A stretch of 64,000 nucleotides of DNA from AP-15 sp963790875 (GTDB lineage: Bacteria; Pseudomonadota; Alphaproteobacteria; ATCC43930; CGMCC-115725). The DNA is taken from contig CAWBQT010000008.1 of NCBI GenBank assembly GCA_963790875.1, positions 434,001 through 498,000 on the forward strand, given 5' to 3'. A model generated the notes under the pieces. It was not told where the DNA came from, ran no database searches, and saw only the letters and a list, made by a program, of their open reading frames with translations. Every line of letters begins with the position of its first letter. The stretch's first letter is position 1. Of the stretch, positions 8,603 through 16,737 are shown one piece after another. The position numbers and the translations under genes were made by a program.

Positions 8603-8800
8603 CCTCAGAGGTCGTGAAAGATTAACAAAATGGCTAGATAGGCGCACTGCGTCTCCTGAGGCAGCCGGCGCCTAGCGGCGGCGTCTCAAAGGGCGAGCAG
8701 CCGCTTCGCGGCTTCCCCAGGATCAGGCGCATCTCCAAGGACGCACGGTGAGAGTGCAGCAGGAGGTGCGGATCGCAGGCCAATTTTTTCACTAGCTCTC
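8603..8800 (+). repeat. dispersed degenerate repeat, copy 1
   Basis: About 198 bp that align, with gaps and roughly three-quarters identity by eye, to the reverse complement of 16380-16605. Well-kept blocks are GGCGCACTGCGT, CCTGAGGCAGC, GGCGTCTC, TCAGGCGCATCTC and GTGCAGCAGGA. The CCTGAGGC...GTCTCAAAGG part resembles the common alphaproteobacterial palindromic repeat of the type GTCTCGAAGGATG. This copy lacks about 25 bp in the middle. Confidence 0.7.
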
Positions 8801-8998
8801 AGCCGGACGCGATGGGCGCGACGGTGCCGAACGAGCGCGGCCGCGCCTCTCGTCTAGCACGGCAGGCTCCTGCCAATAACTTTAATTATTGGTTGACGGC
8901 GGCCTCTGCGGCCGTGCAAGCTGACACGGCCGAGGCATCTGGCCGAAGTGCAAAAATCAAATTCTTTGCCTAAGGCAAAGAAATGGGAGGGCATCGCC
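8801..8998 (+). other. upstream region of the beta-propeller gene
   Basis: Together with the repeat at 8603-8800 this forms the 488-bp gap between the divergent mnmG and propeller genes. It carries AT-richer sequence near 8878-8895 (ATAACTTTAATTATTGG), a plausible promoter location, and the palindrome at 8962-8982. Confidence 0.4.
8962..8982. promoter_or_regulatory. perfect 10-bp-arm palindrome before the propeller gene
   Basis: TTCTTTGCCT and AGGCAAAGAA are exact inverse complements separated by one base. The site ends just upstream of the ribosome site GGGAGG and 16 bases before the ATG at 8999. It could be a repressor operator or a leader hairpin that controls access to the ribosome site. 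No regulator gene is adjacent. Confidence 0.55.
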
Positions 8999-10786
8999 AT
9001 GAGATTTAAAGCATCACCGTCATTTGGCACAATACTTTCGGCGGCGGCGTGCCTGGCGCTGCCGGCGACCGCGCTGGCGACGAATGTCGTTAAGAACCCG
9101 CTCTGCCCCACGGAAACCGTGTTTTACGCTCCGGGGCATGGCCAGGACATCAATGTGCCGGCCGGCTTCACTGTCTCTGTCTTCGCCGCCGGGCTGAACG
9201 CGCCGACCGGGATCGCCTTTCTTGGCAGCAGCAGCAGCTTCAAGGTGTTCGTGCTCAAGTTGGGGCATGGTTTGCCCAGTCAGTGCAACGACCAGTCGAC
9301 ATTCGGGACCGGCGACTTCGACCCGACCAACCCGTTCACCCCCGATATCCTGGTGTTCAACCAGAGCGGCAAGAAGATCGCCGGTCCGCTGGCCAAGCCC
9401 ACCGGTTCAGGCACGACCCAGACCGGCGGCCTCCAGGCCGAAGGACCCTCGATCGATATCGCGTTCGAGAACGGGTTGGCCGGCGGCCGGCTGTTCGCCA
9501 GCGATTCGAACCAGGCAACCCACACTCATAACGGGCAAAACAACAGCTCTCGCATCGTCACCGTCGACCCGACGACCGGCAAGGTGACGCCTTTCATCAC
9601 CGACCTTCCGACCGGCGACCACCCGTCGGAACAGTTCGCGTTCGGGGGCGGTTGGATCTACTGGTCGCAGGGGTCGACGACCAACAGCGGTGTCGTCGGC
9701 CGTGACAATGGCGGCGGCCAGAACCAGTCGGACATCCCTTGCGCCGACATCACGCTCAGCAACAACCTGTTCAATTCCGGCAAGGGCGTCAAATCCAGCG
9801 GCTATTCGCCGTTCGGGACGAGGAACCCGGGCGGGACGATCAAAGCCTTCTTCAACTCGTTTACCGGCAAAGTGCGCAAGGGCGTCTGCGACGGCGCCAC
9901 CTTGCGGGCAAAACTCAGCAATCCAAGCAACATCGAGGTATACGGCTGGGGGCACAGGAACGGCTATGCGATCCGCTTCGCGCCCGCCGACCATCCGCTG
10001 GCGGGCCAATTGCTGGTCGGCGAGGACGGCGCCGACGAGCGCGGCTCGCGGCCGTCGAACGGCGCGCCGGAGGTGTTCTCGATCGACTACCAGAACCCGG
10101 ACGGCTCGCCGGTCTACCACGGCTGGCCCGACGTTTACGGCTTTCTGCCGACGAGCCAGTCCGTGTTCAGCCCGATCGGCGGCGCGTCCGACGACCTCTG
10201 CGTCTTCGACGCGAGCAACCCGCCGAGCTTCTGCACGCCGGCGAGCCTCGACCGCATCCTTGCCGAGGATGTGCCGATGCGCGATGTGCTGGCCTTTCCG
10301 CCGCAGCCGGTCACGGCGCCGCTGGCGATCGAGGCCGCGGATTCGTCATTCACCGGCATCGACTTCGTGCCGAGCTCATTCGTCGGCGGTCCGCTCCTGC
10401 CCGGCGCGGCGCTCTACAGTCTCGAAGGCGATTTCGGGTTCTCGCCGCCCAATGCGGTCCCTCCGGGCCCGGAGGTTGGGCATGAAGTCAAGCTGATCAA
10501 CTTCAATCAGAACTCGAGCGGCCCGCTGCAGCTCGCCTTCGAGGATTTCGCCCGTAACGACACCGGGGACCAGGCGTTTATCAGCAAAACCCATCCGGCT
10601 GGGTTCAACCGGCCGACCAATGTCAGGTTCGGTCCCGACGGCTGCGCCTATGTCGCGGATTACGGCGCGGTGCGCGACCCCGGCGGCGGCCCCGGCGGCG
10701 CCACCCGCTATGTCAATCCCGCAGATGCACCGCTGGTTCAGTTCCCCGGCACCGGCGTCGTCTGGAAGATCTGTCCGACAAAGTAG
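8999..10786 (+). CDS. secreted sorbosone/glucose dehydrogenase-like beta-propeller protein
   Basis: A 595-residue exported protein. Residues 1-27 form a signal peptide ending in ALPATALA. The mature part is a six-bladed propeller of the PQQ-dependent sugar (sorbosone) dehydrogenase family: VPAGFTVSVFAAGLNAPTG near the start, YGWGHRNGYAIRFAP in the middle, a GEDGADERGSRP segment, and FNRPTNVRFGPDGCAYVADY near the end. Family members oxidise sugars in the periplasm with PQQ, but many propellers of this type lack proven activity, and no PQQ genes are in the window. The ATG at 8999 is chosen over an upstream one because GGGAGG precedes it and it opens the signal peptide. It stands alone, ended by a strong hairpin at 10803. 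Confidence 0.75.
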   Translation: MRFKASPSFGTILSAAACLALPATALATNVVKNPLCPTETVFYAPGHGQDINVPAGFTVSVFAAGLNAPTGIAFLGSSSSFKVFVLKLGHGLPSQCNDQSTFGTGDFDPTNPFTPDILVFNQSGKKIAGPLAKPTGSGTTQTGGLQAEGPSIDIAFENGLAGGRLFASDSNQATHTHNGQNNSSRIVTVDPTTGKVTPFITDLPTGDHPSEQFAFGGGWIYWSQGSTTNSGVVGRDNGGGQNQSDIPCADITLSNNLFNSGKGVKSSGYSPFGTRNPGGTIKAFFNSFTGKVRKGVCDGATLRAKLSNPSNIEVYGWGHRNGYAIRFAPADHPLAGQLLVGEDGADERGSRPSNGAPEVFSIDYQNPDGSPVYHGWPDVYGFLPTSQSVFSPIGGASDDLCVFDASNPPSFCTPASLDRILAEDVPMRDVLAFPPQPVTAPLAIEAADSSFTGIDFVPSSFVGGPLLPGAALYSLEGDFGFSPPNAVPPGPEVGHEVKLINFNQNSSGPLQLAFEDFARNDTGDQAFISKTHPAGFNRPTNVRFGPDGCAYVADYGAVRDPGGGPGGATRYVNPADAPLVQFPGTGVVWKICPTK

Positions 10787-10802
10787 CCGGCAGCGCCAAA
10801 AG

Positions 10803-10827
10803 GCCGGGACGGCCCCGCCGTCCCGGC
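10803..10827 (+). terminator. hairpin terminator of the beta-propeller gene
   Basis: An 11-bp perfect stem (GCCGGGACGGC with GCCGTCCCGGC) and a three-base loop, 16 bp after the stop codon, followed by GTTCCCTCTT. This is a good Rho-independent-type structure with a mediocre T tail. Confidence 0.7.
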
Positions 10828-10896
10828 GTTCCCTCTTACGTCCGAACGTTCCCCGAGATCACCGCATGACCGGAAAAGCGGTGGGTGTCCTTACCG

Positions 10897-11095
10897 TTAT
10901 GCTCGTCCCCGCTTCCCGGATCGACGCAAGGCCGGGCGAACCCGGCCATCGCGCGTCCAGATCACGAACGCGATGAACAGGAATGCCAAACCGAAAGGTA
11001 CCCGCAGCCACACGCCCTGCATCGGCCCGACGCCGCAAAACGCCAAAATCGCGAACCAGCAGAGCGAAAATCGTCCAAAATATTCTAAAGAACAT
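10897..11095 (-). pseudogene. possible small membrane protein, frameshifted
   Basis: An ATG at 11095 with AGGAGG five bases upstream opens MFFRIFWTIFA; the frame then turns arginine-rich. One base over, the sequence continues as a convincing membrane segment (CWFAILAFCGVGP, then PFGLAFLFIAFVIWTRDG) to TAA at 10897. Joined by removing one base it gives a protein of about 65 residues with two hydrophobic helices. I do not recognise the family. The good ribosome site and the hydrophobic continuation argue for a real gene; the break may be an error. Confidence 0.4.
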
Positions 11096-11236
11096 GGCTG
11101 CCTCCTGCGCCAGAGTTAATCCCTTGACCCTCCATTGGCGAGTTCAACAACCACAAGAACCGAGGCTGCTTCGTTCATGGGCCAGCGAAGCATCGTCCGG
11201 GTCAGCGCGAACCCGCGTCGAATACGGCTGCGCCAA

Positions 11237-11252
11237 TGTTTCACGTGAAACC
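11237..11252. promoter_or_regulatory. second parS site, intergenic
   Basis: The same 16-mer as in rsmG (TGTTTCACGTGAAACC), again 15 of 16 to consensus. The identity with the first site extends to 23 bases, from GCC before it to GG after it. It lies in the gap between the small membrane frame and the Lin0512 genes, about 4.6 kb from the first site. Confidence 0.88.
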
Positions 11253-11288
11253 GGCATCGATCGCTGCCGGAAGCGTCGATCGATACGT

Positions 11289-11642
11289 TCACGCCGCCGC
11301 CGGCGGCAGATCAAGCCGCACCGCAACGGCGGCGCTGGCGATGACCGCGATGTCGCCGGTTTCATCGTCGGCGATGTCGAGACCGCCCTTGACGACCTTC
11401 ACGACGACCTCGCCATGCGGCAGCGTCGCCTTGACCTTGGCCGCATCGACCCGTTCCGGCCGCTGCACGCCGATCGTAACCTCGACCTGCATGCGGCGCG
11501 CGTCGAGCCCAAGTGTGCGGATAAAGGTCAGCGAGCTGTGATGGATCGCGTCGTCGACCGCGCGCAACGCGGCTTTTGTGTAGTCGCCGCCGTGCAGATC
11601 GTTGCCGCTGCCCATTTCGAGAATGACGCGCTTTTGGGTCAT
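11289..11642 (-). CDS. Lin0512 family protein, copy A
   Basis: A 117-residue protein of the Lin0512 family, a small conserved family of unknown function. It shows the family core: an N-terminal ILEMGSGNDLHGGDYTKAALRAV with conserved Gly, Asp and Thr-Lys, the HHSSLTF segment, a VEVTIGVQRPERVD strand and an alanine-rich C-terminus. The start ATG at 11642 lies 10 bp after the stop of the paralogue upstream, so both are on one transcript. Side-by-side paralogues suggest a heteromeric complex. No catalytic role is assigned. Confidence 0.8.
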   Translation of the reverse strand: MTQKRVILEMGSGNDLHGGDYTKAALRAVDDAIHHSSLTFIRTLGLDARRMQVEVTIGVQRPERVDAAKVKATLPHGEVVVKVVKGGLDIADDETGDIAVIASAAVAVRLDLPPAAA

Positions 11643-11652
11643 GTTGCCGCCC

Positions 11653-11994
11653 TCATGCAATATCGAGCTGCACCACCGCCGCGGCATTGGCGATGACCGT
11701 CTTGTCGGTGCCGGCCGCATTCGGAATTTCGAGCCCGCCCTCGACCACCGCGACCGTGCCGGTGCCGTGCGGCAGCACCGCCAGCACCGCCGCCTTGTCG
11801 ACGCGGCCCGGTTGCGGCACGCCGATCGTGACCTCGACCCGCATCGCGTCGACCGGCTGGCCGACTGCGTCGGCGACGCTCAAGGAATTGTGCCACAACG
11901 CGTCGCGCAGCGCGCGCACCCCCGCCTTGGTATAATCGCCGCCGCGGATGTCGGTCCCCATGCCTATCTGCAGCACCATTCGCCGCCATGCCAT
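11653..11994 (-). CDS. Lin0512 family protein, copy B
   Basis: A 113-residue paralogue of the next gene. Shared features: IGMGTDIRGGDYTKAGVRALRDAL, then WHNSLSVADAV, then MRVEVTIGVPQPGRVDKAAV, and a final TVIANAAAVVQLDIA. The two proteins align end to end without long gaps, which points to tandem duplication. It is the first gene of the pair, starting at ATG 11994, with 171 bp before the divergent histidine kinase. Function unknown. Confidence 0.8.
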   Translation of the reverse strand: MAWRRMVLQIGMGTDIRGGDYTKAGVRALRDALWHNSLSVADAVGQPVDAMRVEVTIGVPQPGRVDKAAVLAVLPHGTGTVAVVEGGLEIPNAAGTDKTVIANAAAVVQLDIA

Positions 11995-12165
11995 CGCCCC
12001 GCTCCCGGCCCGACTGAAAAGACGTACAACGCGAGCCTAGCGCATCCGACGCTCCCGGTCACCCGCGGCCGCAACCGGCACGTTACCGCTTGCTTAACCT
12101 CGGGTGCGCAAGGTCTTGCGAAATTGCCGGCGGCCGGCGCCGGCAATGCCGCAAAAGAGTGGCCG

Positions 12166-14838
12166 ATGCAGTCTCCATTCGGCGACGGCCCGACCCGCAA
12201 CCGGCTCGGACCGGTCGCCATCGCCGCCCTGCTCGCGATCATCGCCGCCGCCGGGGTTGTCTGGGAGCCGCGGCAGTCGCTGTTGATTGCGCTCGGTGCC
12301 GGGCTCGGCCTCGCGGTCCTCAAGGTCGGATTGGTCGTCTCGCGCGGTGCGTTGCGGCGGGGCCGCGCCGGGCTCGAAGTCAGAACCGCCGAATTGCAGC
12401 GGACGGTCGACGCGCTGCGCGACAGCGAGCGACACCTCGCCGAAAAATCGCGGCTCCTCGAAACGACCCTTGAGTACATGGATCAGGGCATCCTGATGAT
12501 TGATGCCGACCGCCGGGTGCCGATCTGCAACCGGCGGGCAATCGAGATCCTGGACCTATCGGTGGAACTGATGACGTCGCGTCCCGATTTCGACGCGGTT
12601 CTCGCCGACTTGGCACAACGGCACGAATTCGAGGGCGTCGACGAACAGATCAAGGAGTTGATCCGCGGAGAAGGGCTCGACCGCCCCTGGACCTGGGAGC
12701 GGCGGCGGCCCAACGGCAGAATGATCGAATTCCGGCACGCGCCGCTGCCCGGCGGCGGCGCGGTACGCACTTTCACCGACATTACCGCCCGCCACGACGC
12801 CGAGGCGGCGATCGATGCGGCGCGCGACCAGGCGGAGCGGGCGCGCGCGGCCGCCGAGGCAGCGAACCGGGCGAAGTCGGAGTTTCTGGCGAACATGTCG
12901 CACGAGATCCGCACGCCGATGAACGGGATCATCGGCATGAACGGGCTGCTGTTGAAGACCGGTCTGACCAACGAGCAGCGCGAATGCTCAATCGCGGTGC
13001 GCGACTGCGCCGAAGCGCTGTTGAGCCTGATCAACGATATCCTCGACATCTCCAAGCTCGAAGCCGGCAAGGTCGTGCTCGAAGAGATGGAGTTTGATCT
13101 CGTCGACGCCGTCGAGAGCGCTGTCGGCCTGCTCGCCCCGAAGGCGGATGAGAAGGGCATCGAACTCGGTGTGCTGGTCGATCCGGCCGCGCGCGGCGGG
13201 TTTCGCGGCGATCCGGCGCGGCTGCGCCAGGTTCTGCTGAACCTGGTCGGCAATGCGATCAAATTCACTGAACAGGGAAGCGTCTCGGTCGAGGTAACGG
13301 TCCGCCCGGACGCGGACGGGTCGCGGCAGCGCCTGCATTTCGAGGTCGTCGATACCGGCATCGGCATGTCGGCAGAGGTGCAGGCCGGCGTGTTCGAGAA
13401 ATTCGCTCAGGCGGACAGCTCGGTCACTCGCCAATTCGGCGGTACCGGGCTCGGGCTCGCGATTTCGAAAGAGCTCGTCGAGCTGATGGGCGGCGCAATT
13501 GGCCTCGACAGCCGGCTCGGCACAGGCAGCCGCTTCTGGTTCGAACTCGCGCTGCATCCGGCGTCGACCCCGACCGGCGAACGGCGCCCCCTGCCCACGA
13601 CGCTCGCGGGCCTCAAAGTGCTGGTCGTCGACGATATCGCAATGAACCGGCGCATCCTCGACCGTCAGCTCGCCGCGCTGGGCATCGATGCCGTTTCGGT
13701 CGAGGACGGGTTTGCCGCGTTGGCCGAGCTCGAACGCGCCTTTCACCAGGGCAAGCCGTTCGACCTCGTCATCGCCGACCAGATGATGCCGGGGCTGTCG
13801 GGCGAGGCGCTCGTTCGGCGCCTGCGCGCCATGCCGGAGATTGCCGATACGAAGCTCGTCATCGCCTCTTCGGCGGGCCGGAGCGGGTTCGGGGCCGATA
13901 CTCCGACCCCCGCCGATGCCGTGTTGACGAAGCCGGTGCGTGAACAGTCGTTGCTCGACGCCTTCGCGCGGCTCTTTGGTTCTGCGGCTCCGCCGCGACC
14001 GGCACCGGTCGTCGCGCCCGCGCCGAAACCGGTTTCCCAGACGATGCGGATCCTGCTCGCCGAGGACAACAAGATCAACCAGCGCCTCGTGACGATGCTG
14101 CTGGCGATGGCCGATCATCATGTCGAGATCGCCGAAAACGGCGAGCTGGCCGTCGAGGCGGTGCGCGAGCGCGACTACGACGTCGTGCTGATGGACGTGC
14201 AGATGCCGGTCCTCGACGGGGTCGAGGCGACCCGGCGCATCCGCGCCCTGCCACCGCCGAAGAACGCCGTGCCGATCATCGCACTGACCGCGCACGCGAT
14301 GGCCGGCGCCCGAGACGAGTACCTGGCCGCGAAGATGGATGGCTATCTGGCGAAGCCGCTCGACGATGCCGCACTCTTCGCCGTGCTCGGCGATGTTGCA
14401 GCCGGTCTGTTCACGCCGGCGGCGCGCGGCGGCGCCGTCCCCGCCGCGGCCGCGCCGCCGGATCCGGCGGCCGCCGCGGTGCCGGCAGTCGACGCCGCCC
14501 GTCTCGACACGATCGCTCTGGTGACCACGACCGACCGGCTCGGCGAATTGATTGACGACTTTCTCGCCGATCTGGCCGCGCGCGTCGACCATATCGGACG
14601 TCTCGCGGCAGAGGGCGCGTTCGCCGAACTCGCTGCCGAAGCGCATGTCGTGATCGGCACGGCGGGAAATTTCGGGGCGGCGCGAGCCGCCGCGCTGGCG
14701 GCCGAATTGCGCGCGGCGAGCAATGGCGGCGACGCAGCCGGCGCCTGCCGGCTTGCGCGCGATTTGCGCGAGTCCGCAGCCGGAGCGGCGGCGGAAATCT
14801 GCCGCTGGCGCGATCGGCAAGTGGCGCGTCTCGCCTGA
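12166..14838 (+). CDS. hybrid sensor histidine kinase (BarA-like) with two receiver domains and HPt
   Basis: An 890-residue signalling protein. Two hydrophobic helices (about 15-60) are followed by a coiled coil, a PAS domain (YMDQGILMIDADRRVPICNR, about 100-200), another coiled coil, HisKA with the phospho-accepting His in MSHEIRTPMNG (about 246), and HATPase with VVDTGIGMS and the G-rich FGGTGLGLAIS. Receiver 1 (483-605) has its Asp in LVIADQMMPG (about 540); receiver 2 (626-745) in VLMDVQMPVLDG (about 678). The C-terminal helical domain (about 775-890) resembles HPt: AHVVIGTAGNFGA holds the His, but the usual Lys-Gly after it is Ile-Gly. No response regulator is adjacent. The ATG at 12166 directly precedes the membrane region. 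Confidence 0.9.
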   Translation: MQSPFGDGPTRNRLGPVAIAALLAIIAAAGVVWEPRQSLLIALGAGLGLAVLKVGLVVSRGALRRGRAGLEVRTAELQRTVDALRDSERHLAEKSRLLETTLEYMDQGILMIDADRRVPICNRRAIEILDLSVELMTSRPDFDAVLADLAQRHEFEGVDEQIKELIRGEGLDRPWTWERRRPNGRMIEFRHAPLPGGGAVRTFTDITARHDAEAAIDAARDQAERARAAAEAANRAKSEFLANMSHEIRTPMNGIIGMNGLLLKTGLTNEQRECSIAVRDCAEALLSLINDILDISKLEAGKVVLEEMEFDLVDAVESAVGLLAPKADEKGIELGVLVDPAARGGFRGDPARLRQVLLNLVGNAIKFTEQGSVSVEVTVRPDADGSRQRLHFEVVDTGIGMSAEVQAGVFEKFAQADSSVTRQFGGTGLGLAISKELVELMGGAIGLDSRLGTGSRFWFELALHPASTPTGERRPLPTTLAGLKVLVVDDIAMNRRILDRQLAALGIDAVSVEDGFAALAELERAFHQGKPFDLVIADQMMPGLSGEALVRRLRAMPEIADTKLVIASSAGRSGFGADTPTPADAVLTKPVREQSLLDAFARLFGSAAPPRPAPVVAPAPKPVSQTMRILLAEDNKINQRLVTMLLAMADHHVEIAENGELAVEAVRERDYDVVLMDVQMPVLDGVEATRRIRALPPPKNAVPIIALTAHAMAGARDEYLAAKMDGYLAKPLDDAALFAVLGDVAAGLFTPAARGGAVPAAAAPPDPAAAAVPAVDAARLDTIALVTTTDRLGELIDDFLADLAARVDHIGRLAAEGAFAELAAEAHVVIGTAGNFGAARAAALAAELRAASNGGDAAGACRLARDLRESAAGAAAEICRWRDRQVARLA

Positions 14839-16370
14839 GAGACCGCCAGCGCGGCGGGGGCGCGCACCACGATGGATGAAAATGGGGCGAAGGCTGTAGG
14901 CACGTGGGCCGGGCCGTGGCAGAACCGTCGTGGTGGTCGTTTGAGGTCGACACACCCTTGGAGGGCTTGAACCCCGCCTGAGAGACTGACCCGCGCGGCG
15001 CGAAGGTATCACGTTTTGTTGCCCCCATTCTGGGTGAGCACGCATGGCAGTGTCTGATTTCCCTGGCGGCGCAGCGACCACCACGTTGCACGGGAGGTGG
15101 TTGTGGATGTGATCGTGGAACGGGGCTGCGGCCTCGATGTACATCAGGCGACGGTGGTGGCGTGTCTGTTGACTGGTCCACCGGGGCAGCGACCGACGAA
15201 GGAGATCCGCACGTTTCGGACGTTGACGGCGGCGCTGCGGGAGATGCGGCAGTGGCTTCAGGAGAACGGCTGCACGCATGTCGCGATGGAGAGCACCGGG
15301 GTCTACTGGCAGCCGGTCTATGCAGTGCTGGACGGGGCCTTCGAATTGGTGGTCGGCAACGCGCACCACATCAAGAACGTGCCGGGCCGCAAGACCGATG
15401 TGAAGGACAGCGAGTGGATCGCCAACCTGCTTCGCCACGGCCTGATCCGCAGCAGCTTTGTGCCGGCCAAGCCGGTGCGCGAGTTGCGCGATCTGTTGCG
15501 CTATCGGCGTAAGCTGGTCGACTCCTGCGCGGCCGAGCGCAACCGTTTGCTCAAGCTGCTGGAGACCGCCAACATCAAGCTGTCGAGTGTGGCGAGCGAC
15601 GTTTTCGGGGTCTCCGGGATAGCGATGCTTCGGGCGCTGATCGAGGGCACGGCGACTCCGGCTGAGATCGCCGCTCTGGCGCGCGGTCGGTTGCGTCGCA
15701 AACTGGCCGAGCTGGAACTCGCCCTGGACGGCTGCATCGAGGAGCATCACCGCTACCTGCTGGGCGTGCAACTGCGGCGCATCGAGGCGATCGAGCACGA
15801 CATCGGCGAACTCGATGCCCGCATCACCGCCAAGCTCGAAGCCCTACGACGAACAGCATCGCCGGCTGATGCAAATTCCCGGCGTCGACTGGTTCGTCGC
15901 GGCGGTCATCGTCGCCGAACTGGGGGTCGACATGACGGTGTTTCCGAGCGCCGCCCATGCCGCCGCCTGGGCCGGCATGTGCCCCGGCAATTACGAGAGC
16001 GCCGGCAAGCGCCACGGCGGCAAGCTGCGCAAAGGCAACCAGCACCTGAAGACTGCCTTGATTACCGCCGCGGTCGCCGCCTCGCGCAAGACCGGCAGCT
16101 ACCTCAAAGACAAGTACTTTCGCCTGCGTGCTCGGCGCGGCCCCTTGCGTGCCGCCGTCGCGGTCGGACACAAGATCTTGATCGCCGCCTACCACATGCT
16201 CGCCACTGGCGCCCGCTTCAAAGATCTCGGCGCCAATCATCTCGACAAGACGCACACGCAGCAAAAGATCAGAACCCTGCTTCGCCGCCTCAACCGTCTC
16301 GGCTACCAGGTCGCCCTCAGGCCGCTCCCAGCAGGAACGTGAGCCGGGTCGTGCCTGCGGTTATTTTCAT
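14839..16370 (+). mobile_element. IS110-type insertion sequence, ends not resolved
   Basis: The transposase at 15097-16342 marks the element. IS110 elements usually lack clear terminal inverted repeats, so the edges cannot be set from the sequence; the 258 bp before the transposase contain no other gene and probably include the left end. A dispersed repeat begins at 16380, just past the right side. Confidence 0.5.
15097..16342 (+). pseudogene. IS110 family transposase, one-base frameshift
   Basis: A DEDD transposase of the IS110 family. The N-terminal RuvC-like domain has CGLDVHQATV (first Asp), MESTGVYWQPVY (Glu), and KTDVKDSEWIANLL (last two Asp). The C-terminal Transposase_20 domain has QIPGVDWFVAAVIVAELG and WAGMCPGNYESAGKRHGGKL with the catalytic Ser region. 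The two halves lie in different frames: the first runs to ITAKLE at 15840, then CTCGAAG (15835-15841) carries one extra base and the second half continues with PYDEQHRRLM. As written, no full transposase is made. The start is GTG at 15097 or 15103 behind GGGAGG. About 415 residues if joined, normal for the family. Confidence 0.88.
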
Positions 16371-16379
16371 GGCAGGCTG

Positions 16380-16605
16380 CGAGAGAATTGGCCTTCGGCC
16401 CAGGCATCCTGCTGCACCACAACCGTGCGTGTTTCGAGATGCGCCTGACGGCGCTCCTCAGCGTGACGTAAACCATTTATATAATTAAGAACATCTTCAT
16501 CATGAGGCGGCTGTCCTTCGAGACGCCACCGCCACGCGGCAGCTGCCTCAGGACACGCAGTGCGCCCATCCCGCCATTTTCTAATCTTCCACAACCTCTG
16601 AGAGG
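16380..16605 (-). repeat. dispersed degenerate repeat, copy 2
   Basis: The inverse of the repeat at 8603-8800 and the longer of the two (about 226 bp). It contains two CTCAG...TCGAG palindromic units (around 16431-16467 and 16513-16556) and an AT-rich centre (TTATATAATTAAG). A 113-codon frame on the minus strand passes through it but follows the repeat pattern and is not believed to be a gene. It occupies most of the 395-bp gap between the IS110 element and the first MHS transporter. Confidence 0.7.
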
Positions 16606-16737
16606 CTCGCCTGCGCGGCAATCGCCGCCGGTGTTGCGCGCATCCGGTTTCGGCTATTGGCGCTGCTGCGACAGTTGGTAGAATCGGCTGCGAAAACGGG
16701 CACCGCAAGGCGTGCCCGAGGGTGGGAGGAAAGACTC

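Noticed and set aside
6900..8675. 591-codon open frame on the plus strand
   Set aside because: It is the antisense shadow of mnmG; arginine- and alanine-rich with no domain.
12988..15798. 936-codon open frame on the minus strand
   Set aside because: Antisense to the histidine kinase and transposase; a GC-rich shadow with no protein character.
16367..16708. 113-codon minus-strand frame
   Set aside because: It follows the dispersed repeat; the matching frame in the other repeat copy is interrupted, so it is repeat-derived rather than a gene.
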